This document shows positions 1 through 5,059 of a DNA stretch of 6,329 nucleotides, piece after piece. Numbering within the stretch: the first letter of the stretch is position 1; each line of letters opens with the position of its first letter. Below the pieces are notes generated by a model. The model made no database searches. It was not told the DNA's origin and saw only the letters and a list, made by a program, of their open reading frames with translations. A program made the position numbers and the translations under genes. The DNA comes from an uncultured Fimbriimonadales bacterium (lineage in GTDB: Bacteria; Armatimonadota; Fimbriimonadia; Fimbriimonadales; GBS-DC), in NCBI GenBank assembly GCA_937925775.1, contig CALAMM010000158.1:1-6329 (forward strand), read 5' to 3'.

Positions 1-54
1 GCGTTGAGCACAGGGCTGGTCGGGTTGTTGGCACTGCGCCGACGCCGCAAGTAA
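1..54 (+). CDS. C-terminal end of a probable PEP-CTERM-type surface protein (5' truncated)
   Basis: Frame 1 reads ALSTGLVGLLALRRRRK followed by TAA at 52-54. A short hydrophobic stretch ending in a cluster of four arginines and a lysine at the extreme C-terminus is the layout of the last part of a PEP-CTERM sorting signal (Pro-Glu-Pro box, one membrane helix, Arg-rich tail). In that family the tail is processed by an exosortase and the protein is exported to the cell surface or matrix. The Pro-Glu-Pro box itself would lie upstream of the window, so it cannot be checked here. A strong intrinsic terminator starts 27 bp after the stop, which supports this being a true gene end. Alternatively it could be the tail of any single-pass membrane protein with a positive cytoplasmic end. 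Confidence 0.55.
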   Translation, partial: ALSTGLVGLLALRRRRK

Positions 55-64
55 GCTTTGCTTG

Positions 65-112
65 TGTTGCTTGCAACAATCCGCCCCATGCGCTTGCATG
101 GGGCGTTTTGTT
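65..112 (+). terminator. Intrinsic terminator, possibly bidirectional, between convergent genes
   Basis: A perfect 10-bp GC-rich stem (82-91 with 96-105, arms CGCCCCATGC and GCATGGGGCG) closes a GCTT loop and is followed at once by TTTTGTT (106-112). Beyond a 2-nt mismatch, AACAA at 75-79 can pair with TTGTT at 108-112, so the minus strand also has a U-rich run after the stem. A smaller hairpin (TGTTG 65-69 with CAACA 74-78, loop CTTG) sits just upstream and competes for the same bases. The structure lies between the end of the plus-strand gene (54) and the end of the minus-strand ATPase gene (145). It probably ends transcription of the former and perhaps of both. Confidence 0.85.
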
Positions 113-144
113 CGAAAGCGACCTACTGAGTCGTGCTGTTGGGA

Positions 145-1140
145 CTACTGAACTCCTGCTTCCTCTCGCTTGCCCGCGAAGATGTCGCGGACGATTTCAT
201 CCACCTCCACCTCTTGGATGGTGATGTCGTGGACGGGCAACGCTTGAAGTACCTCGCTGGCGATACGACTCACCTGCTCGCGGGGCACTTCCAGCACTGC
301 CTCCAGTCCGTCGGCACGCACCACACGCCCGAAACGGCTCAGCACCTCCACCGATATGGGCCGCTCGAACTGCAGGTGCAGTGCTTTGGAGGGGCTGTAG
401 CGCTCCACCAGTGCGCGGAGTGTGTCATCGAAAATCAGTTGCCCGTGGTGGATAATCAGCACGCGCTGTGCCAGCTCTTGCACATCCTGCATATAGTGGC
501 TGGTAAGCAGGATGGTGGTGCGCTCGCGGCGGTTATACTCTCTCAGGAACTCGCGGATCCGCTTTTGCGAGACCACATCCAGCCCGATTGTCGGCTCGTC
601 CAGGAACAGCACGCGCGGGCGGTGCAAGAGCGCTGCCAGCAACTCGCACTTCATCCGCTCCCCCAGCGAGAGCCGTCGCACCTGCGTGTGCAGCACATGT
701 CGAATCTCCAGCATTTCCGCAAGCTCGTGTACGCGCCGTTCGAACTCGTCATCGGGCACTTCGTAGAGTGCCTTGAGCAGAATATACGATTCGTAGGGGG
801 GCAAATCCCACCAGAGCTGCATCTTCTGCCCCATCACGAGCGCGATTTGGCGCTGCATTTCGGGGCGACGCTCCCACGGAATGTAGCCCAACACCCGCGC
901 CGTGCCTGAGGTGGGGAAAATGATGCCCGAAAGCATCTTCAGCGTGGTGGTCTTGCCTGCGCCGTTCGGTCCTAAAAAGCCCACCAGCTCACCCTCTTCG
1001 ATGGTGAACGAGATGTCGCGCACCGCCTGTACCTCGTGCCGCTCTCGCTTGAAAAGGCTCTTGATCGCGTGCCACACCCCTGGCGGACGTTTGTACGAAT
1101 AGTAGGTTTTGGACAGGCGTTCGACCACAATCGCAGGCAT
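145..1140 (-). CDS. ABC-2 type transporter ATP-binding protein (COG4586-like)
   Basis: This 331-residue nucleotide-binding subunit of an ABC exporter would hydrolyse ATP on the cytoplasmic face to drive a separate membrane permease. All catalytic motifs are present: Walker A GPNGAGKTT (57-65), Q-loop Q105 in MGQK, signature LSLGER (157-162), Walker B VLFLDEP (177-183), D-loop GLD (186-188) and H-loop H215 in TSH. The roughly 25-residue insert before the first core strand (YKRPPGVWHAIKSLFKRERHE) and the wording DEPTIGLDVVSQKRIREFL are typical of the COG4586 group, associated with ABC-2 permeases of unclear substrate. The region after residue 245 is the accessory C-terminal domain. The ATG at 1138-1140 has no Shine-Dalgarno but follows TATAAT by 9 nt. 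The usual two permease genes are not adjacent: the downstream side is a convergent gene and the upstream side a divergent one. The substrate cannot be told. Confidence 0.93.
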   Translation of the reverse strand: MPAIVVERLSKTYYSYKRPPGVWHAIKSLFKRERHEVQAVRDISFTIEEGELVGFLGPNGAGKTTTLKMLSGIIFPTSGTARVLGYIPWERRPEMQRQIALVMGQKMQLWWDLPPYESYILLKALYEVPDDEFERRVHELAEMLEIRHVLHTQVRRLSLGERMKCELLAALLHRPRVLFLDEPTIGLDVVSQKRIREFLREYNRRERTTILLTSHYMQDVQELAQRVLIIHHGQLIFDDTLRALVERYSPSKALHLQFERPISVEVLSRFGRVVRADGLEAVLEVPREQVSRIASEVLQALPVHDITIQEVEVDEIVRDIFAGKREEAGVQ

Positions 1141-1149
1141 ACGGCGAAT

Positions 1150-1155
1150 ATTATA
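1150..1155 (-). promoter_or_regulatory. -10 element (TATAAT) for the ABC ATPase gene; leaderless mRNA predicted
   Basis: On the minus strand a perfect TATAAT lies 9 nt before the ATG (spacer ATTCGCCGT). With usual sigma-70-type geometry, transcription would start near 1143, leaving about 3 nt of leader. No Shine-Dalgarno is present between the box and the ATG. The hexamer 17 bp upstream (GTCTAT, 1173-1178) is a poor -35, so the -10 box carries the call. Confidence 0.65.
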
Positions 1156-1375
1156 GCCGATGGGGCTACTTCATAGACGGCTTGGAGGGGCGGTGGTGGA
1201 GGCGGATGTTCAACACCTCCACAGCCTATGAGAACGCCATCGCGCAGTAAGAGTCAACAGCGCGATGATGGCTTCCATAGCGAACGAGGATTGTACCTCC
1301 CTTGCCCCCTGTGGTGAGCAGGCAGGAACTCCGCGCACCACCTCGAAACATCGGCGGGTTGGGAATCTTCCTAAT
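1156..1375. other. Divergent intergenic region with several hairpins, upstream of the Gfo/Idh gene
   Basis: This stretch separates the ATPase start from the oxidoreductase start. I see no coding region that resembles a protein family. It contains a purine-rich run (1184-1205) whose GTGGAGG (1196-1202) pairs with CCTCCAC (1216-1222). A 6-bp stem, GTGGTG (1311-1316) with CACCAC (1336-1341), encloses AGGCAGGAACTCC. A short CTTCC/GGAGG stem lies directly over the Shine-Dalgarno of the next gene. No convincing -35/-10 pair for the plus-strand gene was found, so its transcription start is unknown. Confidence 0.4.
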
Positions 1376-1380
1376 GGAGG
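1367..1380 (+). promoter_or_regulatory. Shine-Dalgarno of the Gfo/Idh gene inside a small hairpin
   Basis: GGAGG at 1376-1380 sits 7 nt before the ATG at 1388, a normal ribosome-binding distance that fixes the start codon. The same five bases can pair with CTTCC at 1367-1371 (one T-G wobble) around the loop TAAT, which would hide the site. GGGAA at 1361-1365 overlaps a competing pairing with TTCC (1368-1371). The Shine-Dalgarno is secure; regulation by the hairpin is inference. Confidence 0.7.
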
Positions 1381-1387
1381 CTGAAAT

Positions 1388-2383
1388 ATGAGCAAGGTGC
1401 GCTTAGGATTGATTGGCAGCGGCGGAATGGCACGCCACCACATCCATGTGCTGCAGGGCGTTGGCGATGCGGAACTGGTCGCGATAGCGGAACCGAGCCA
1501 AGCGCAACGCGATGCGACGCTCCAACGCTTCCCCCACCTGCAAGGGGTGCCTTTCTTTGACGACTATCGCGAGATGCTGGAAAAGGTGGAGCTGGACGGC
1601 GTGCTGATTGTGACGCCCCATACCCTGCACTTTGAGCAGGCGATGGCAGCGCTGGATAAGGGGTTGCATGTGATGATAGAAAAGCCGATGGTCTGCACAG
1701 TCGAACACGCGCGGATTTTGGTCAAGCGCATTCGCGAGGCGGGCAAGGTCGGGCTAATCGCTTACCAGCGGCATTACATCCCCGTGTACCGCTATGTGTA
1801 CGAGGGCATCCGCCGCGGCGAGATTGGCGAGCCACACTTCGTGCAGGCAATCAACCTGCAGAACTGGATGCGCACCACGGCCAACACATGGCGTCAGGAC
1901 CCTGCCCTGTCGGGCGGCGGGCAAATCAACGATACAGGCTCGCACCTTGTGGACTTCCTGATGTGGATTATCGACGCGCCCGCGACAAAAGTCAGCGCGT
2001 ATATGCAGTATTTCGACCGCAAGGTGGATATCAACTCCGCGCTGGCGTTCGAGTACGCGAACGGCACTATTGGCAACCTGTCGATTATCGGGAGTACGAC
2101 GGTCGGCTGGCATGAGGAGATTACAGTGGTCGGCAGCGAGGCGACCTACCTGATTCGCCATGACCAACTGGAGATTTGCGATGCGCACGGCAATCGCTAC
2201 AAGCAGGAGCAGCTGCCGCCGGGTTCACAGCCTGTGATAAACTTCGTGAACGCGATTTTGGGGCGCGAGGAGGTGCAGTCGAAGCCTGAGAACGCGCTGC
2301 GGATTACGGCGTTCACGGAGGCGGCGTGGGAGTCGGCGCGTCAGGGCGGGGTTCCTGTCGCGATTGCGCAGTGGGAAGAGTAG
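1388..2383 (+). CDS. Gfo/Idh/MocA family NAD(P)-dependent oxidoreductase
   Basis: This 331-residue cytoplasmic dehydrogenase belongs to the family that oxidises or reduces sugars, inositols and related polyols. The N-terminal Rossmann fold starts at once (KVRLGLIGSGGMA, 3-15, glycine-rich loop at 10-13), and the family's EKP motif is at 98-100 (Lys99). The C-terminal sheet domain carries GGGQINDTGSHLVDFLMW (176-193). There Asp182 and His186, with Lys99, are the expected catalytic set. Length is typical (about 330-380 for the family). The start is supported by GGAGG 7 nt upstream. The gene stands alone, with divergent and convergent neighbours, so context gives no hint of the substrate; a sugar or cyclitol is the family-level expectation only. 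Confidence 0.92.
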   Translation: MSKVRLGLIGSGGMARHHIHVLQGVGDAELVAIAEPSQAQRDATLQRFPHLQGVPFFDDYREMLEKVELDGVLIVTPHTLHFEQAMAALDKGLHVMIEKPMVCTVEHARILVKRIREAGKVGLIAYQRHYIPVYRYVYEGIRRGEIGEPHFVQAINLQNWMRTTANTWRQDPALSGGGQINDTGSHLVDFLMWIIDAPATKVSAYMQYFDRKVDINSALAFEYANGTIGNLSIIGSTTVGWHEEITVVGSEATYLIRHDQLEICDAHGNRYKQEQLPPGSQPVINFVNAILGREEVQSKPENALRITAFTEAAWESARQGGVPVAIAQWEE

Positions 2384-2394
2384 CGCGGTTCGGA

Positions 2395-2412
2395 GCGTCG
2401 GCGTCCCACCGA
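2395..2412 (+). repeat. Copy of a dispersed intergenic repeat (core GCGTCCCACC)
   Basis: GCGTCGGCGTCCCACCGA lies 12 bp after the oxidoreductase stop. It matches 6010-6027 at 16 of 18 positions and the reverse complement of 5978-5993 at 15 of 16. Here it can fold only into a 6-bp hairpin (2396-2401 with 2409-2414), so it looks like a half-copy of the longer palindrome at 5978-6025. Both places also carry GCCAAGAA shortly downstream (2433-2440 and 6033-6040). Confidence 0.55.
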
Positions 2413-2421
2413 CGACCCGCT

Positions 2422-2454
2422 AAGGGCGCGACGCCAAGAATGGCGTTGCGCCTT
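2422..2454. terminator. Hairpin between convergent genes (terminator-like, no U-tract)
   Basis: AAGG(G)CGCGACGCC at 2422-2435 pairs with GGCGTTGCGCCTT at 2442-2454. This gives 13 pairs with one bulged G and one G-U wobble, and the loop is AAGAAT. It lies between the end of the oxidoreductase gene (2383, plus) and the end of the rhomboid gene (2556, minus). The position suits a structure ending transcripts from either side, but neither strand has a clear U-run after the stem. It may instead block exonucleases or be part of the neighbouring repeat element. Confidence 0.4.
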
Positions 2455-2555
2455 GTGGCATCTGCACGCAGAAACGCGATGCTCGTCACGCCCGCCGGCG
2501 ATAGCCACGAAAATACAGGGGCTACCTGGTCATTCTGAGCAAGTTGAGCGCGGGG

Positions 2556-3263
2556 TCAGTAGTAGTACCGCCTGCGTCGCCCATAGAGCAGGCGCGTCGG
2601 TCCTCCCAACGCCTTTATCGTGAGGAACCCTGCTACGAAGCCCCCAATATGCGCCAGATACGCGACACCAGGGTTATACACCAAAAACTGCGACACGAAC
2701 CAGAAAATCAGGAAGAAGACAGCGGGCACCTCCACGAAGGTAATAACCACGAAGAGCAGTACGCAGTCGAGGCGCGCGTGGGGGAACAGCAGCAGATACG
2801 CGCCCATCACCCCCGCAATCGCGCCACTTGCTCCCACCACAGGGATGGGCGATGCCCAGTTGAACAGAATATGCGACAGCGCCGCCACCACCCCCCAAAA
2901 CAGATACAGCAACAGATACCGAAAATGTCCCAGCACATCCTCTACATTGTTGCCGAAAATCCACAGCGACCACATGTTGCCGATGATATGCAGGTAGCCA
3001 CCGTGCAGGAACATACTGGTGATAATCGTGAGCCACGGGTTCACCACAGGCTCCGCACGGATGCCGTGCTGCTGCTCGAGCATAAAACGCGTGAACGGGT
3101 CCACCGACGCGCCCGTGATCTCAGCAGGTATAGCCGCGTAGATGTAGGTCACGCGCGGGTCGAGCTGCTGCATGATGAACACAATCACATTCACCACGAT
3201 CAGTCCGACCGTCACGAACGGGAACCGTTCCGACGGGTTGTGGTCGCGAATTGGCAGTAGCAT
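2556..3263 (-). CDS. Rhomboid family intramembrane serine protease
   Basis: This 235-residue inner-membrane protease would cleave transmembrane helices of substrate proteins. The N-terminus MLLPIRDHNPSERFPFVT followed by a hydrophobic helix (about 18-32) is the common opening of bacterial rhomboids, and it fixes the start because no other ATG, GTG or TTG lies close upstream in frame. The loop between helices 1 and 2 spans about 33-76. Helix 2 carries H87-x4-H92-x3-N96, the oxyanion-side motif. The nucleophile is Ser146 in GASG (144-147), and the catalytic partner is His205 in AHIGGF (204-209), so the Ser-His dyad is intact. Six hydrophobic segments are visible. The tail ends RRRRYYY, a positive cytoplasmic end. 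No Shine-Dalgarno directly precedes the ATG; a weak -10-like GAAAAT lies 8 nt upstream (3272-3277). Substrate unknown. Confidence 0.93.
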   Translation of the reverse strand: MLLPIRDHNPSERFPFVTVGLIVVNVIVFIMQQLDPRVTYIYAAIPAEITGASVDPFTRFMLEQQHGIRAEPVVNPWLTIITSMFLHGGYLHIIGNMWSLWIFGNNVEDVLGHFRYLLLYLFWGVVAALSHILFNWASPIPVVGASGAIAGVMGAYLLLFPHARLDCVLLFVVITFVEVPAVFFLIFWFVSQFLVYNPGVAYLAHIGGFVAGFLTIKALGGPTRLLYGRRRRYYY

Positions 3264-3395
3264 AGCGCGTAATTTTCCACAGAAGTGGCGAACCTCCTGC
3301 GCTTTGATGGTGTATGCGTCGTTCCCGTTGATTGTGTGGCTTTGGCTTCGCTATCTGGTCGCCCGCGCGATTTGTGTCGCGTGAGTAAGAGGGGG

Positions 3396-3401
3396 TATAA
3401 T
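3396..3401 (+). promoter_or_regulatory. -10 element (TATAAT) for prmA; leaderless mRNA predicted
   Basis: A perfect TATAAT is followed by CTCAAACGC (9 nt) and the ATG at 3411. TTGTGT at 3372-3377 with an 18-bp spacer is a partial -35. Predicted transcription start is near 3408, leaving about 3 nt of leader and no Shine-Dalgarno. The geometry is the same as at the ABC ATPase gene. The position also rules out longer in-frame starts upstream for prmA. Confidence 0.7.
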
Positions 3402-3410
3402 CTCAAACGC

Positions 3411-4274
3411 ATGAAGCCGCCAGAGTGGCTCAGTATTCGTGTGGTTGCGCCGCCGCTGGCTTGGGACGCCATCGCCGCCGTACTCATCGACTCAGGCTGT
3501 ACAGGGGTGGAGCTGCGTGAACAGCCCTACAGCGTGGTCGCCTACCTGCCCCAGTCGGAGCAAGAGCGTCTCTCAGCCATTAAGGCGCGGCTCCAACAGC
3601 TCTCGGAATATGACCTGCCCCCTATCCACAAGGTCGAGGTGCAATCCGTAACGGAGCAGAACTGGCACACTGCGTGGCGGCGCTACTTCCGCAGTCGCCG
3701 GTTCGGCCAGCGCATTCGCGTGCAGCCAACTTGGAGCCGTCATCAGCCCGCGCCTGAGGAAATCGTGGTTTACCTCGATCCTGGGCTGGCGTTCGGCACG
3801 GGCGGACATGCCACCACCGCGCTCTGTCTGGAGCTGCTGGAGCGGTATCTACAGCCTGGCATGCGGGTGGCGGATGTGGGCACGGGCACAGGGATTTTGG
3901 CGATTACTGCGGCGAAGCTGGGCGCGCGCGAGGTGATTGCTGTCGACAACGATGAGCTTGCTATCAAAATCGCTCAGGGCAACATCGAGCGCAATGGCGT
4001 CGCGGAGGTGGTACGGGCGCAGCTCGGCGATGGCTTCCACGCGCTGGCGGGGACCTTCGACCTGATTGTATGCAACATCATCAGCGAGTTCCTGATTGCC
4101 ACCGCTTCGCAGGTTCCGCCACGCTTGCGACCGCAGGGTGTCTACATCCTCTCGGGAACCAGCGGGCGCAACTGGCGCAGGGGAGTGCGTCGCGCGGTGG
4201 AATCGGCAGGTTTGACGCTGGAGGAGGTGCGAAAACGCCGTACATGGGTCGCCGCCGCGTTTCGCAAGCCTTGA
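3411..4274 (+). CDS. prmA: Ribosomal protein L11 methyltransferase
   Basis: This 287-residue enzyme transfers methyl groups from S-adenosylmethionine to amino groups of ribosomal protein L11 in the cytoplasm. The small N-terminal substrate-binding domain (about 1-75) leads through WHTAWRRYF (85-93) to the PrmA hallmark DPGLAFGTGGHATT (123-136). The Rossmann methyltransferase domain has motif I VADVGTGTGILA (153-164), the acidic residue ending strand 2 at Asp179, and the motif IV equivalent CNII (221-224). Length matches the family (about 290). The frame is open back to an ATG at 3285, but that start would put the promoter inside the gene and add 42 residues unlike the family. The start at 3411 is therefore chosen, 9 nt after TATAAT. 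rsmE follows with an overlap, so the two are probably co-transcribed. Confidence 0.95.
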   Translation: MKPPEWLSIRVVAPPLAWDAIAAVLIDSGCTGVELREQPYSVVAYLPQSEQERLSAIKARLQQLSEYDLPPIHKVEVQSVTEQNWHTAWRRYFRSRRFGQRIRVQPTWSRHQPAPEEIVVYLDPGLAFGTGGHATTALCLELLERYLQPGMRVADVGTGTGILAITAAKLGAREVIAVDNDELAIKIAQGNIERNGVAEVVRAQLGDGFHALAGTFDLIVCNIISEFLIATASQVPPRLRPQGVYILSGTSGRNWRRGVRRAVESAGLTLEEVRKRRTWVAAAFRKP

Positions 4275-4996
4275 CACCGCGCGCACTGCCGCGCTTTTTC
4301 GTTCCGCCTGCGGTTATCGAGGCGCGTGTTCTACCCGACGATGTGGCACATCAGGTGCAGCGGGTGCTGCGCTTGGGCGCAGGCGACTGGGTTTGCCTGT
4401 TAGATGGCGTTGGGGGGGTCTACTTAGCACAGCTGGGCGACGACTCGCAGATTGCGAACCTGCAGCCTGCGGAGTTAGACACGGAACTCCCCGCCTCGAT
4501 TACCGTGCTGCAGTCGTTGCTGCGCCCCGAAAAAGCGGAGACGGCGATACGGCTTTGCGTGCAAGGCGGCGCAGCGGCAATCCACTTCGCCCCCAGCGAA
4601 CGCTCGCTTGTCAGGTGGGAGCCAAGTAAGCAGGCGAAATATGCTGTGCGCTGGCAGAAAATCGCCCAGGAAGAGGCGGAGCTTGCTTGCCGTACCCGAT
4701 TGCCGATAGTGCGCCTCACAGCCGAGTGGCGCACCGCGTTTCAGAGCCTGCCGCGCCCCGTGTTCGTGCTGGACGAGTGGGAAGGCGCACTCGCGCTCAA
4801 GCAACGATGCCGCCGCATGCCGATGCCTACCGCGCTGAGCCTCGTGGTCGGTCCCGAAGGCGGCTTCAGCCCCCCTGAACGCGCATGGATGGCAGCGCAC
4901 CCTGAAACCCACGCCGTCTCGCTCGGTCCTCGCATCCTGCGCACAGAAACTGCAGCCTTCTACGCCCTCGCCCTCCTCGCAACGCTCTGGGAATAG
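4244..4996 (+). CDS. rsmE: 16S rRNA (uracil1498-N3)-methyltransferase
   Basis: This 250-residue SPOUT-fold enzyme methylates N3 of U1498 in 16S rRNA of the small ribosomal subunit, using S-adenosylmethionine. The N-terminal PUA-like RNA-binding domain is visible as PRFFV (16-20), VLRLGAGDWVCLLDG (41-55). The C-terminal trefoil-knot domain has RWQKIAQEEAELACRTRLP (136-154), GPEGGF (203-208) and LGPRILRTETAA (227-238), the diagnostic cofactor-binding motifs. In many homologues the stretch after RWQKIA reads like EQSGR; here it is ELACR. The ATG at 4244 overlaps prmA by 31 bp and has GGAGGAGGT at 4220-4228, 15 nt away, which is rather far. A TTG at 4271 overlapping the prmA stop (TTGA) would give 241 residues and is a real alternative. 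Translational coupling to prmA is likely. Confidence 0.94.
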   Translation: MGRRRVSQALTPRALPRFFVPPAVIEARVLPDDVAHQVQRVLRLGAGDWVCLLDGVGGVYLAQLGDDSQIANLQPAELDTELPASITVLQSLLRPEKAETAIRLCVQGGAAAIHFAPSERSLVRWEPSKQAKYAVRWQKIAQEEAELACRTRLPIVRLTAEWRTAFQSLPRPVFVLDEWEGALALKQRCRRMPMPTALSLVVGPEGGFSPPERAWMAAHPETHAVSLGPRILRTETAAFYALALLATLWE

Positions 4997-5033
4997 CCGT
5001 TTTTTCTTAACATTTTCCTAACAAGCGTGGTTG

Positions 5034-5054
5034 TATAATTAGTCGCGAGGAGGT
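5034..5054 (+). promoter_or_regulatory. -10 box and Shine-Dalgarno of the prepilin-like gene
   Basis: A perfect TATAAT at 5034-5039 predicts a transcription start near 5046. The strong Shine-Dalgarno GAGGAGGT follows at 5047-5054, 5 nt before the ATG at 5060. The leader would be only about 14 nt, almost all ribosome-binding site. A good -35 at normal spacing is not visible (TTAACA at 5007-5012 is 21 bp away). The gene thus seems to have its own promoter rather than relying on prmA-rsmE. Confidence 0.65.
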
Positions 5055-5059
5055 AGGCC

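Noticed and set aside
133..909. Long plus-strand open frame of 258 codons
   Set aside because: It lies entirely antisense to the ABC ATPase gene, which has every family motif. Its translation is rich in His, Gln and Leu with no recognisable domain, as expected for a shadow frame in GC-rich DNA.
1210..1443. Small minus-strand open frame spanning the Gfo/Idh gene start
   Set aside because: It runs antisense into the oxidoreductase coding region, has no ribosome site or family resemblance, and fits chance.
2544..3260. Long plus-strand open frame of 238 codons opposite the rhomboid gene
   Set aside because: Its translation is extremely His/Arg/Gln-rich and low in hydrophobics, a mirror of membrane-helix codons. 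The minus strand encodes an intact rhomboid protease.
2556..3263. Rhomboid as a rhombosortase paired with the C-terminal sorting tail at 1-54
   Set aside because: Rhombosortases act on GlyGly-CTERM tails, whereas the tail at 1-54 looks PEP-CTERM-like. The protein looks like a general bacterial rhomboid and the genes are 2.5 kb apart on opposite strands.
3285..3410. N-terminal extension of prmA from an upstream in-frame ATG
   Set aside because: The extra 42 residues do not resemble the PrmA N-terminus, there is no ribosome site, and the TATAAT at 3396-3401 would fall inside the gene.
4070..4243. Long N-terminal extension of rsmE inside prmA
   Set aside because: It would overlap prmA by over 200 bp with non-family sequence. 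The RsmE domain begins after about 4244-4271.
4991..5007. T-run after rsmE as an intrinsic terminator
   Set aside because: The six Ts at 5000-5005 are not preceded by a stable GC-rich stem; only a 4-bp AACG/CGTT pairing is visible.
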